Assembly: GCF_020511155.1 (NCBI RefSeq)
Contig: NZ_CP041216.1
Span: 4,030,001-4,094,000 of the forward strand
Source: Shewanella glacialimarina
GTDB taxonomy: Bacteria > Pseudomonadota > Gammaproteobacteria > Enterobacterales > Shewanellaceae
Length of the DNA stretch: 64,000 nt
Direction: 5' to 3'
Below, in pieces: positions 10,283 through 19,388 of this stretch. The position numbers and the translations under genes were made by a program. Below the pieces are notes generated by a model. It searched no databases, had not been told where the DNA came from, and saw only the letters and a program-made list of their open reading frames with translations. Each line of letters opens with the position of its first letter. Within the stretch, counting starts at the first letter, position 1.

Positions 10283-10509
10283 TTAATATTCACAGACTAA
10301 AAAAATGCCATACCGCACAGATTATCACTTACCGCCATTTAGGAAGTTTACCGCAAATACATCACGAACTTAAATAGGTAAGCAAGTGCGCAAAAATATA
10401 AAAAATTGATATTATTAATGAATAATATCAAAATAATTAAACACCATAGCGTTATCAACCCAATAATTTTAGGTCTTCTACCCTATACTGAGTGTCATTT
10501 GATAATACA

Positions 10510-11001
10510 TTACTTCTTACCTTCAAAGGCCACCAGCCAAGTCTTGAGCAACTGATTAAGCTCGGGCATCTCAGTATCCGACAGATGATCCACTAAGGTG
10601 TGTTGAATACGCACATGTTCTTCAATTGCATCATCTATGGTGGCAAGGCCTTTTTCAGTCAAACCAACCGTCACGCTGCGTCTGTCTTCAGTACTGTGAA
10701 CACGCTTGATTAACCCTTTAGATTCAAGTTTATCTAACCGATTGGTCATCGCACCAGAGGTCAGCATCATCGACGATAATAACCCTGAAGGCGTTAGTGT
10801 AAAGGGCGTACCTGCACGTCTTAATGTTGCCAGCACATCAAACTCTCCCATGGTTAACTCAAATTGCTTATGGCAAGCAGATATCTCAGTTTCAATGTGT
10901 TTTTGTAGACGCAGAAAACGTCCAAGTATCGCCATTGGCAGGGTATCTAAATGTGGTTTCTGCTCACCCCATTGGGCGACAAGTCGATCGATATCTTCCA
11001 T
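10510..11001 (-). CDS. MarR-family transcriptional regulator
   Basis: 163 residues, full MarR length. The winged helix is seen as FDVLATLRRAG...LTPSGLLSSMMLTSGAMTNRLDKLESKGLI with the wing RVHSTEDRRSVTVGLTEKG. It is divergent from the DMT transporter at 11148, and the intergenic region holds a palindrome with extra half-sites, so autoregulation and control of the transporter are likely. The ligand is unknown. Confidence 0.92.
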   Translation of the reverse strand: MEDIDRLVAQWGEQKPHLDTLPMAILGRFLRLQKHIETEISACHKQFELTMGEFDVLATLRRAGTPFTLTPSGLLSSMMLTSGAMTNRLDKLESKGLIKRVHSTEDRRSVTVGLTEKGLATIDDAIEEHVRIQHTLVDHLSDTEMPELNQLLKTWLVAFEGKK

Positions 11002-11051
11002 TTTTCACCTGACTGTTAAGCCGTTAACTAATACCTAAATAAACTTAACGC

Positions 11052-11129
11052 AAAGATACTTGATAAAAAGATACTTTACAAAAATAAATTATCGGTTCAG
11101 AATTGCAACGTATCTTCATATAAAGATAC
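11052..11129. promoter_or_regulatory. MarR-type operator: one palindrome plus two half-sites
   Basis: GTATCTT-CATATA-AAGATAC at 11110-11129 is a palindrome with perfect 7-bp arms. Two further AAAGATACTT half-sites lie in direct orientation at 11052-11061 and 11067-11076. The palindrome sits 18 bp upstream of the transporter ATG; the half-sites lie within 75 bp of the marR start. Confidence 0.75.
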
Positions 11130-11147
11130 TTAATTTAAAGGTAGTTT

Positions 11148-12041
11148 ATGAATATCCTATTAGCCATGATCCCAGCTTTTTTTTGGGGTACCACTTATGC
11201 CATGACCCAGTTCACCTTACCTGACTGGCCACCATTACTATTAGGCGCGCTGCGCGCTTTACCTGCGGGTCTGATATTACTGGCCATAAAGCCTAGCCGA
11301 CCTAAAAAAGCACAATGGCCGATTTTAATTAAACTGGGTGCAATTAATATCGCGGTGTTTTTCAGCCTTATTTTTGTGATGGCATTAACGCTACCTTCAG
11401 CCATATCAGGCATTGGAATGATTTCCGTACCCGTTTTTGCCATGCTATTCCACTGGGTTATCAGTAAAAAGCGCCCTAACCCAGTACAAGCATTTTTTGG
11501 CATGATATTAGTGCTATTAGCCTGGATGCTATTTGACCCAAGTTCGATCACGTTAAACCCAATAGGGTTGGTCGCTATGCTAGCGGCTATTAGCTGCATT
11601 ATTGTCGGTAGCACGATAACCAAGGCACTGGGTACGCGGATTCATTGGTGGACCATACTCACCTGGCAGCTCATTATCGGGGGGGCATTATTACTAGTTA
11701 GTGCGGGCGTTCAGGCATTCTTTTTACCGCAGCAATATTTCGATGCTATCAGCCAATTCAGCCTGATAAATGCTGCTGGAATAGGCTGGATAGTGTTACT
11801 CAATACAGTGCTGGGTTACAGCATGTATGTCTGGTTATTGCAGCGGATGTCGGTGGTCGACTTTACCTTTGGCGGCATTGCCAACCCCATAGCAGGTATC
11901 GTTTGTGGTTTAGTGTTAATGAGTGAATCCTATACGCCTCACCAATATTTATTAATGGGCGGAATGATTTTAGCCTCTATTGCCCCGGCATTCATTCAGC
12001 TGCTGCGCCGAAGAATACCTAATAAAGCTGTGGTAGATTAA
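11148..12041 (+). CDS. DMT-superfamily (EamA) transporter
   Basis: 297 residues with about ten hydrophobic helices in two EamA repeats. It opens with the family-typical P-A-F-F-W-G-T-T-Y-A segment, and the C-terminal repeat carries V-V-D-F-T-F-G-G-I-A-N-P-I-A-G. It is an inner-membrane drug/metabolite exporter whose substrate is unknown. AAAGGTAG precedes the ATG. The divergent MarR gene and the palindrome between them suggest induction by a small molecule that the pump removes. Confidence 0.9.
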   Translation: MNILLAMIPAFFWGTTYAMTQFTLPDWPPLLLGALRALPAGLILLAIKPSRPKKAQWPILIKLGAINIAVFFSLIFVMALTLPSAISGIGMISVPVFAMLFHWVISKKRPNPVQAFFGMILVLLAWMLFDPSSITLNPIGLVAMLAAISCIIVGSTITKALGTRIHWWTILTWQLIIGGALLLVSAGVQAFFLPQQYFDAISQFSLINAAGIGWIVLLNTVLGYSMYVWLLQRMSVVDFTFGGIANPIAGIVCGLVLMSESYTPHQYLLMGGMILASIAPAFIQLLRRRIPNKAVVD

Positions 12042-12056
12042 GCCTAGTTGTTAACA

Positions 12057-12144
12057 AAGCTTAGTCAGTTAACTAATAGTATCGTTGAATAATAGTATCG
12101 TTGAATAATAGTATCGTGAACAAATAGTATCGTGGACTAAGCTT
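12057..12144. repeat. 16-bp tandem repeat inside a 10-bp inverted repeat
   Basis: About four units of TAATAGTATCGTTGAA (12074 to about 12136, the later ones degenerate) are enclosed by AAGCTTAGTC at 12057-12066 and its exact reverse complement at 12135-12144. The array fills the space between the convergent DMT transporter and ABC permease genes. Confidence 0.8.
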
Positions 12145-12169
12145 CTGTTATTAAGCAATTATTTATTAG

Positions 12170-13705
12170 CTAACGGCTATTTTTTACTCCCACAGTGAGT
12201 AGCAGTAATCCCATAGAAATTGCGGCAACGGCATAGGGCATCCCCGCCTGCCAACTGGTTTGGCTATTCACCCCAAAAAAGTCGACATAAAGTGCTGTTT
12301 GAATCGGTCCAAAATACCAAATAGCGGGATAAAGCACTTCAAACAAGCGCTTTGTTCCGCCAAAAGCACCACAAAAATAAGCCAGCGATACCGTAAATGA
12401 AATAGCAATAATCAATTGCAGCAGTAACACCCATTCACCCAATGTTAAAAAGCGGATTGCACCGCCTAAACAGGCCATTGCCAGTACAAGCCATGCTGCG
12501 GAACAACTCGCCATGCTTTGTAACCTTGATGATTGCTTACTGTAGGTCATTAACTCTACTGTATTCGATTGTTTTTCTAATTGCCCTAAAGGTGATAGCA
12601 CTAACACACACCACAACCATGCAAGAGGTAACACTATGCTAATGAGTAATTGTTGGCTAATAAATACTTGAACAATATTTAAAATAATTAAGCCGATAAA
12701 CCAATAAGTAGATTGGCCAGTTAACATTAATTTGAGCTCTAAGCGCAGCAGTCGTGTGAAGGCAAAATACTGAGTAAAAAAACCCAAAAGACTATCCAGT
12801 GGCATCCCTACTGTGCGGCTAAAAGTGCGGTGTAGCCATGATGATTGTTGCTTAACGGCTAGCGTTTGCTGGCTAAATCGGTCGAAACATAGATAGGTAA
12901 CACCCAAACAAATCAGGCTAAAAAATATTAACGGTAACGCGCCCCACAAATGCACTGCTGTCGGCTCAATACCTTGCCATATAAAGGTGTTAATTTCTGG
13001 GCTTAAGCTATCACCCACTTTGATGCCTATATTGGTTGCCCCTTGTGATAAAGGAAAACGTGCTACCACTTCAGCATCTAATTGTTCAAGCAGATTGCCA
13101 ATACCAGAAACACTTTCAATCGTTTGTACAATCGAGCCTATCCAGATAAAAAAATACACCAGATTACCTAAGCCACCTCTAAGCCATTTTATTGATTCGA
13201 ACATGATAGCAATAGAGGCGACTGCCAGTAATACTGGCAAAACGAACACCAACTGAGGCCAAATTAATACCCAAAAATCAATTTGATAACTTTCGCCATA
13301 ATAAAGCTGGATCAGTACAGTACTGCACAACATGACCAGTACAATTGATACCAATATAAGTACATTCACACACCACTTTGATAATAAAAATGTGTGCTTG
13401 GCTACAGGCGTGGCGGCGATCAACTCACTTGTCATGGATTGCCGGTCTAATTCAAGTGCATTCTTAACTAAGTAAAAGCAAATAATCGGTAAAAAAAGTA
13501 CATTCAACATCGCCAAACACACACCAAGCCAGGCACTGTTGTAAATTCCGCGATAGCCATTAATCACTAATGTTTGATATTGAGCATCTGGTGATGGAAA
13601 AAATAATAGCGTTAAAACCGACATAGCCAACAAGGCGACAATATAGCTTTGTTGCCGGGTACGCTGTTTAAAATCAGCGATGATACATTGCCACATGGTA
13701 TTCAT
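12170..13705 (-). CDS. ABC-2 type transporter permease
   Basis: 511-residue multi-pass membrane protein with about twelve hydrophobic segments. The first helix is followed by a long extracytoplasmic part containing a Y-R-G-I-Y-N-S-A-W motif, and E-L-D-R-Q-S-M-T-S-E-L-I-A-A-T-P-V resembles the coupling region of ABC-2 permeases. Its ATG overlaps the stop of the ATPase gene by one base (TAATG), so the two are translationally coupled and form one exporter. The substrate is not known. Confidence 0.85.
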   Translation of the reverse strand: MNTMWQCIIADFKQRTRQQSYIVALLAMSVLTLLFFPSPDAQYQTLVINGYRGIYNSAWLGVCLAMLNVLFLPIICFYLVKNALELDRQSMTSELIAATPVAKHTFLLSKWCVNVLILVSIVLVMLCSTVLIQLYYGESYQIDFWVLIWPQLVFVLPVLLAVASIAIMFESIKWLRGGLGNLVYFFIWIGSIVQTIESVSGIGNLLEQLDAEVVARFPLSQGATNIGIKVGDSLSPEINTFIWQGIEPTAVHLWGALPLIFFSLICLGVTYLCFDRFSQQTLAVKQQSSWLHRTFSRTVGMPLDSLLGFFTQYFAFTRLLRLELKLMLTGQSTYWFIGLIILNIVQVFISQQLLISIVLPLAWLWCVLVLSPLGQLEKQSNTVELMTYSKQSSRLQSMASCSAAWLVLAMACLGGAIRFLTLGEWVLLLQLIIAISFTVSLAYFCGAFGGTKRLFEVLYPAIWYFGPIQTALYVDFFGVNSQTSWQAGMPYAVAAISMGLLLLTVGVKNSR

Positions 13706-14610
13706 TAACTTGCCCTCGCTAAACCCGCTTGCGGTTGTTGCCTGCTAGTAAAGTAAAGATAAGCATCTTCTAATGATGGGGTTCTTGCAATTGCTCTGGC
13801 ATCAGGGCAATGGTCGGCAACAATATTGAGCTCCACTTTGTCTTCTTTACGCACGCTGTGGCTAACAATAAACTCATGCTGAATATGTTTAAGCTCATTA
13901 AAGTCAGTGGTGAGTTGCCAGCATTTATTGGCCATTTTTTGTAGCAGTGAACTAGGAGTGTCCGATTGGATCAGCTGCCCGGTATTCATAATCGCGATAC
14001 TGTTCGCAATAGACTCAATATCAGACACAATATGAGTCGAAAAGATGATGCATCGGTCACCCGCTAACTCAGTCAGTAGTTGCCTGAAGTTAGCCCGCTC
14101 ATGCGGGTCTAAACCAACCGTAGGTTCATCAATAATCAGTAACTTGGGATCATTGAGCAAGGCTTGCGCAATACCAATTCGCTGCTTCATACCTCCCGAA
14201 TAACCTTTTAATGGCATATGGGCTGCGTGGGTTAAGTTGAGTTTATCAATTAACTCGTCAATAACTTGATTAGCATTTGATTTGGATAAACCTTTTAAGC
14301 TGGCAATGTATTGTAAAAATTCGACAGCCGATAGTTGATCATACACACCAAAGTACTGCGGCAGATAACCTAACTCATGACGTAAAACTTGCGGTGACCT
14401 AACAATATCTTGTCCGTTCCACAAAATTTTTCCAGAAGTGGGTTTGGTGATGGTGGCCAGAATACGCATCAGGCTAGATTTACCCGCACCATTAGGGCCA
14501 AGTAGCCCTAAAATTCCCGGCTCAACTTTTAACGATAAGGCGTTAATCGCCAGTTTAACGTTTTTGCCACTTTGATATTGTTGGCCAAGTGATTGAATGT
14601 CCAATTGCAT
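13705..14610 (-). CDS. ABC transporter ATP-binding protein
   Basis: 301 residues. Walker A is LGPNGAGKS (37-45), the Q-loop region LPQYFGVYD follows at about 83-91, the ABC signature is YSGGMKQ (137-143) and Walker B LLIIDEP (157-163). This is the NBD type that pairs with separate ABC-2 permeases. The last about 80 residues form a divergent C-terminal domain. It is the first gene of a two-gene operon with the permease. Confidence 0.93.
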   Translation of the reverse strand: MQLDIQSLGQQYQSGKNVKLAINALSLKVEPGILGLLGPNGAGKSSLMRILATITKPTSGKILWNGQDIVRSPQVLRHELGYLPQYFGVYDQLSAVEFLQYIASLKGLSKSNANQVIDELIDKLNLTHAAHMPLKGYSGGMKQRIGIAQALLNDPKLLIIDEPTVGLDPHERANFRQLLTELAGDRCIIFSTHIVSDIESIANSIAIMNTGQLIQSDTPSSLLQKMANKCWQLTTDFNELKHIQHEFIVSHSVRKEDKVELNIVADHCPDARAIARTPSLEDAYLYFTSRQQPQAGLARAS

Positions 14611-14846
14611 AATATTGCTCTTCCTGGTTGAGTTGGAAGATATTTAGCAAGGATTAGACCATACTTTTTTACATTTAAATTCAAAGCCTTATTAATCAAC
14701 CAAGGTATTGAAGTTAACCATATTGATGATTTTCACCACTTATTAGTCTGTTACTTAGGGTAAAAGTTAACTGAGCCAGTAATTAACTAGCTTATAAGTA
14801 ATCTCATACTCAGACTCGATCTTTTTATAGCCTGATATGACCGTTT

Positions 14847-15362
14847 TTAGAGTAAGGCTCTTAACTGATTAAGCGCATCTACCGAGAAACCTTGATCATA
14901 AAAGTAAATCACTTTTCCCTGTGCGTCTAATAGCACGACTCGGGTGTTGTTTGGGTTTTCATTGCCAGTAAAGGCTTGTACTTGGTCGCCATCCTGGTAA
15001 ACCGTCACCACCCCTTTCCAAAGTGGCTTAGGAATACCCGCGCGCATGCCATTATCAATAAAAGTACTGAACATTCTAGGGAACAATCCTTGTATTGTCG
15101 GCACTTCATATACAGCAACTTGAGTCTGGGTCATGTCTAAGCCAATCAACCAGCGATCAATATCAAATTGTGAGTTTTGTTTATAGCCAATTAATAATAA
15201 TGCCACCTTACCTTTTAAATCGTCAGGTAAGGCCATCGGCTGCTGTTCAAGAGTTTGCCCCGTTACTGACGGAAAAACCTGTCCTGTAATGGCTTGATTA
15301 GGGTAGCTGGTGCTGCAGGCAGTTAATAACGTCGCCATAGCAATAACCATAAATAAACGCAT
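14847..15362 (-). CDS. Predicted lipoprotein, possibly thioredoxin-fold
   Basis: 171 residues. The lipobox L-T-A-C puts the lipidated cysteine at residue 16. The mature part has a thioredoxin-like order: D-D-L-K-G-K-V-A-L-L-L-I-G-Y, then an alpha region, and near the end N-T-R-V-V-L-L-D-A-Q-G-K-V-I-Y-F-Y-D-Q-G-F. There is no CxxC, so it should not be a redox enzyme. The function is unknown and the fold is an inference from the hydrophobic pattern. It is monocistronic and divergent from sulP. Confidence 0.7.
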   Translation of the reverse strand: MRLFMVIAMATLLTACSTSYPNQAITGQVFPSVTGQTLEQQPMALPDDLKGKVALLLIGYKQNSQFDIDRWLIGLDMTQTQVAVYEVPTIQGLFPRMFSTFIDNGMRAGIPKPLWKGVVTVYQDGDQVQAFTGNENPNNTRVVLLDAQGKVIYFYDQGFSVDALNQLRALL

Positions 15363-15492
15363 CTTTAATCCTTGTTATTAAGTTCTCTATACAGTTATAC
15401 GCGTCCAAAATGTAAATGGTCTATACAAAATGATTAATAATTTACGCATAATTTGCTACAGTCACGCCAACTTTTGTATAAGGGGTATTGTT

Positions 15493-17145
15493 TTGTTTAA
15501 AGAACGCTTTAAGGATGTCAGTATCAAAGGCGATTTGTTTGGCGGTGTAACCACGGCAATCATTTCATTACCCTTGGCTCTTGCGTTTGGTGTCGCCTCT
15601 GGCGCTGGCGCCGAAGCAGGTTTATGGGGCGCTATTCTTGTTGGTTTTTTTGCCGCGTTATTTGGCGGTTCATCAACCTTAATCTCTGAACCTACCGGTC
15701 CTATGACTGTAATTATGACCGCTATTTTAACCACCATGGTGGCTAAGTATCCTGAATCTGGTATCGCTATTTCATTCACGATAGTCATGATGGCAGGTGG
15801 CTTTCAATTTTTAATCGGCAGCTTAAAACTAGGCAAATATGTCACCTTAATGCCGTATAGCGTTATTTCTGGCTTTATGTCGGGCATTGGCGTGATTTTG
15901 ATTATATTACAACTCTCGCCTTTACTGGGTCATGCTGCGCCCACAGGTGGCGTTATAGGCACCTTATCTTCACTGCCAAATACCCTAGCAAACATCAAGT
16001 TTAGCGAGCTGTTTCTTGGTTTGTTAACCCTAATAACATTGTTCATGTTCCCTAAACGATATCGTAAATATGTGCCTGCGCAGCTTGTTGCTCTAGTGGG
16101 GGTCACCTTATTATCAATCATGTTCTTTGACACCGACAGTATTCGCCGCATTGGTGAAATTCCAGCAGGCTTACCTTCTCTGGTTATTCCTCACATTAAC
16201 GCTGATATATTTGTCACCATGATCATCGACGCCTTAGTGCTAGGCACCCTTGGCTGTATTGACACCCTACTGACCGCAGTTATCGGCGACTCATTAACCC
16301 GTAAAGAGCACGATTCAGACAAAGAATTACGTGGCCAAGGTTTAGCCAATATGATTTCGGGCTTGTTTGGCGCGCTTCCTGGTGCGGGAGCCACTATGGG
16401 CACGGTAACCAATATTCAAGTAGGTGCCCAATCACCGCTATCAGGTATCACCCGAGCGGTAATACTGGCATTAGTGGTACTGGTGGCCGGTGGTTTGACC
16501 GAGCCTATCCCGATGGCAGTATTAGCCGGGATTGCGGTTTATGTTGGTTTTAATATTCTTGACTGGAGTTTCATTCAACGTGCCCACAAAGTCAGTATGC
16601 AAAGCATGGCTATTATGTATGGGGTGATGTTATTAACCGTATTTGTCGATTTAATTGTGGCAGTAGGACTTGGGGTCTTTATTTCTAACATCCTCATTAT
16701 TGAACGCTTAAGCCGAGAGCAAGCACGCCAAGTTAAAGCCATCAGTGATGCAGATCAAAACGATGTTCCGCTGACACAAAGTGAGCGCGGCTTACTTGAC
16801 CAGGCAAATGGTAAAGTGCTGTTTTTCTACTTATCAGGTCCAATGATTTTTAGCGTATCAAAAGCGATTTCACGTCAACATGCCAGTATTGCCGAATATG
16901 AAGCAATGATCCTCGACCTAACTGATGTGCCTATGATTGATGTTACCGTTGGCTTAGCGCTTGAAAATGCGATTAAAGATGCACTAGAGGCTAATTGTGA
17001 AGTGTTTTTACTGTGCCCCAATAAACAAACACGAGAGCAACTTGGCAAGTTTCAAGCTATCGACTCACTCCCGAAAGAAAATACCTTCTTATTTCGCTAT
17101 GAAGCGCTTCAAACCGCGCTAAAACATGTTAAGAAACAGGATTAA
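15493..17145 (+). CDS. SulP-family anion transporter with STAS domain
   Basis: Inner-membrane anion transporter (SLC26/SulP). The transmembrane core has the family N-terminus D-L-F-G-G-V-T-T-A-I-I-S-L-P-L-A-L-A-F-G-V-A-S-G, and a cytosolic STAS domain covers about the last 120 residues (F-F-Y-L-S-G-P-M-I-F). Some relatives carry bicarbonate, others sulfate; the substrate cannot be told here. The TTG at 15493 is preferred because AGGGG lies 7 bases upstream and the protein then begins MFKERFKDVSIKGDLFGG. An in-frame ATG at 15430 would add 21 residues unlike the family. Confidence 0.88.
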   Translation: MFKERFKDVSIKGDLFGGVTTAIISLPLALAFGVASGAGAEAGLWGAILVGFFAALFGGSSTLISEPTGPMTVIMTAILTTMVAKYPESGIAISFTIVMMAGGFQFLIGSLKLGKYVTLMPYSVISGFMSGIGVILIILQLSPLLGHAAPTGGVIGTLSSLPNTLANIKFSELFLGLLTLITLFMFPKRYRKYVPAQLVALVGVTLLSIMFFDTDSIRRIGEIPAGLPSLVIPHINADIFVTMIIDALVLGTLGCIDTLLTAVIGDSLTRKEHDSDKELRGQGLANMISGLFGALPGAGATMGTVTNIQVGAQSPLSGITRAVILALVVLVAGGLTEPIPMAVLAGIAVYVGFNILDWSFIQRAHKVSMQSMAIMYGVMLLTVFVDLIVAVGLGVFISNILIIERLSREQARQVKAISDADQNDVPLTQSERGLLDQANGKVLFFYLSGPMIFSVSKAISRQHASIAEYEAMILDLTDVPMIDVTVGLALENAIKDALEANCEVFLLCPNKQTREQLGKFQAIDSLPKENTFLFRYEALQTALKHVKKQD

Positions 17146-17151
17146 ACTATG

Positions 17152-17183
17152 GGCATCAAACTAGTGATCGTTAGCTTGATGCC
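17152..17183 (+). terminator. Possible hairpin after the SulP gene
   Basis: GGCATCAA and TTGATGCC form an 8-bp stem, with a CTA/TAG pair set inside after a mismatch. No clear T-run follows, so termination is uncertain. Confidence 0.4.
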
Positions 17184-17368
17184 TACGTTTAGCGTCTACC
17201 ACAATGTTGTGTGAGGATACTTATTACGCCCTGCTATTATCAGATATCATTATAACTAAATTTAATTTAACTTAATGAAATAGCTAGCTTATTGCCTTTA
17301 AAACTCGCTACTATGGCGGCCTACTTAACCTATCAACATCAAACGATGCTTATAAAGGGAATATTGCC

Positions 17369-18058
17369 ATGGAAAGAGGCACATTAGTTCGTTGGAATAA
17401 CGACAAAGGCTTTGGGTTTATCAAACCAGAAACAAGCAGTGATGTAGATGTGTTTATTCATATTACAACGCTCAAGCACATGGCCAGAAAACCCCTTGTT
17501 GGCGATGAGATCCTATTTCATCGTGAGAACCAGCCCGACGGCAAAGTTAAAGCCATAAAAGCCAGTATAGAAGGTGTTGCAGTTATTGCAGGTTCATCAC
17601 ATGCAAAAGTCGCGGACACGCCATTAAGTGGTCCATTTAACCTGCCTTGCAATAATAAAACTCACCACTCGCCGCGCACTTCATCAAGCTCAGTCATTGG
17701 CAGAATTATTTTAATACTCGTAGTTCTCAACTTAGCCATATACGGTTTCAACAAATATCAAGACTTCAACGCCGCGCCCATTCCTACCAATGAGGATGCG
17801 AAGCAGGCACAGTTGACACCACTCGCCACAATACTGCAGCAAAGTTCGACAACTCGTTTAATACAGCCTAGCTCTATAACGCCTTTGACCACAGAGTCTC
17901 GTATAACACCCAATACTTTTCGTTGTGAAGCGGATAAAACCCATTGCAGCCAGATGCGCTCTTGTGCTGAAGCGACATTTTATATCAACAACTGTCCAGG
18001 AACGGAAATGGATGGTGATGATGACGGAGTTCCCTGTGAAAGGCAGTTCTGTAATTAA
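17369..18058 (+). CDS. Cold-shock domain / membrane / excalibur fusion protein
   Basis: 229 residues. The N-terminal cold-shock domain (1-66) keeps its RNA-binding core (N-D-K-G-F-G-F-I-K-P, D-V-F-I-H-I). A single hydrophobic helix follows (about 112-126, I-I-L-I-L-V-V-L-N-L-A-I-Y). The C-terminus (184-229) is an excalibur domain with six cysteines and the calcium-loop pattern DGDDDGVPCE (215-224). The layout suggests a nucleic-acid-binding cytosolic head and a disulfide-rich, calcium-binding extracytoplasmic tail, with unknown role. GGGAATATTGCC precedes the ATG. Confidence 0.88.
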   Translation: MERGTLVRWNNDKGFGFIKPETSSDVDVFIHITTLKHMARKPLVGDEILFHRENQPDGKVKAIKASIEGVAVIAGSSHAKVADTPLSGPFNLPCNNKTHHSPRTSSSSVIGRIILILVVLNLAIYGFNKYQDFNAAPIPTNEDAKQAQLTPLATILQQSSTTRLIQPSSITPLTTESRITPNTFRCEADKTHCSQMRSCAEATFYINNCPGTEMDGDDDGVPCERQFCN

Positions 18059-18210
18059 ATTTGAGGAATCGGGTCATAGAAAGCAGATTCTGGCTAACAG
18101 CCGCTTGCTCCGAGTTATAGGTTATAGGTGTGACTATTTAAATTTGAGGTTTAAAGTCTAAGGTTTGAGATTCTAGCTAGCCTTTAGCTATCAGGAACAG
18201 GTAGCTATCG

Positions 18211-19212
18211 CTATTTTTTTGCCTGCTTGCGATACTGGCTTGGGGTAATGTTTTTGTAACGCTTAAAGCTGTGGCTAAAATTAGCCCCATCACTAAAACC
18301 AAGTCGCTCAGCAATTTCATCAAGTTGCATCGGCTTTAGTAACAATTCCTCTGCGATACCAAAACGCACATCATCACGCACTTGGCGCCAACTGGTTTGT
18401 TCTAGTTTTAGTTGACGATGTAAAGTGCGAGTCGTGCGGGCCAAATACTGAGCAATGTCTTCCATTGATGCTGTTAAGCCTAAGTGCACTAAGGTGTCTT
18501 TGACCAACTTGGCGACAGGTTTCCAGTTTTGTTTTTGTTGCAGTAGCTGGCTGCATTGCGCTTCACATAATCTGGCGGTGGCTTCATTGGCTTTTACCAA
18601 GGGTAAATCCAACAGGGGTGCTAGCCCAGAAAAGCCATTATAACTGGCATTAAATTGAATCTCAGCACCGAGTCTTTGCTTTATATCATCAAGGCACAAG
18701 CCTAAAGGCTGAGGCGAAATAAACTGCAATTTTATCGGTAAGCCGTTACGTTCAAATACTTCTCGTTGGATCATCGCCGCGCCCAACATATCTCTGACTA
18801 ACAACAGCTCACCTAACTTACCAGCAATGTCGCACGAGAACCTTAAGGATAAATCGTCGCTAAGCTCAATTAATGTTATCTGAGAAAAAACATAGGTCAA
18901 ATCTAGATACCGCAAGCCAAATTCAATCGCCTTTCTCGCAGTACTGCTCGCCAATAGGGCATACCCCATAATGCCATAACTGGTCAGGTGATAACGGCAG
19001 CCTAATTCCATTCCTACCTTAAATGGGCATTGAGTATTAAGCATTAGGTTATTTAACACCTGTAACTCTTGCTTATCTTCAATCAGCCGCTCATGGTCAG
19101 CTAATTGAGCACTGGTTAAACCCGACCCTTGCAGTAAAACATTCTCATCAATACCCAGCTCAATGCCATGGGCAACGATAATCTGCACACTGGTAATAAT
19201 GCGAAATGTCAT
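18211..19212 (-). CDS. AraC-family regulator, VirS/OruR-like
   Basis: 333 residues. The N-terminal two thirds form an arabinose-binding-like ligand domain (M-G-Y-A-L-L-A-S-S-T-A-R-K-A-I-E-F-G-L-R-Y segment), and the C-terminus (about 235-330) is the AraC double helix-turn-helix ending L-G-F-S-D-G-A-N-F-S-H-S-F-K-R-Y-K. It is divergent from the monooxygenase operon and is probably its activator. The same arrangement is known for M. tuberculosis virS-mymA. Confidence 0.9.
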   Translation of the reverse strand: MTFRIITSVQIIVAHGIELGIDENVLLQGSGLTSAQLADHERLIEDKQELQVLNNLMLNTQCPFKVGMELGCRYHLTSYGIMGYALLASSTARKAIEFGLRYLDLTYVFSQITLIELSDDLSLRFSCDIAGKLGELLLVRDMLGAAMIQREVFERNGLPIKLQFISPQPLGLCLDDIKQRLGAEIQFNASYNGFSGLAPLLDLPLVKANEATARLCEAQCSQLLQQKQNWKPVAKLVKDTLVHLGLTASMEDIAQYLARTTRTLHRQLKLEQTSWRQVRDDVRFGIAEELLLKPMQLDEIAERLGFSDGANFSHSFKRYKNITPSQYRKQAKK

Positions 19213-19388
19213 AATTGATGGCCGTAATGTCTTAAAATCACAAATATACGTCTATTTAGACGCTAGATCAATCAAGCACAATTTCCTATGCTGGACAGAT
19301 AACATCATTGGTTAACAATCTTCGAATGATCGTGTAGCGAAATGGCCATTAAAAGTCATAATTAAAAATAACAATCATTGAGGTCCTC

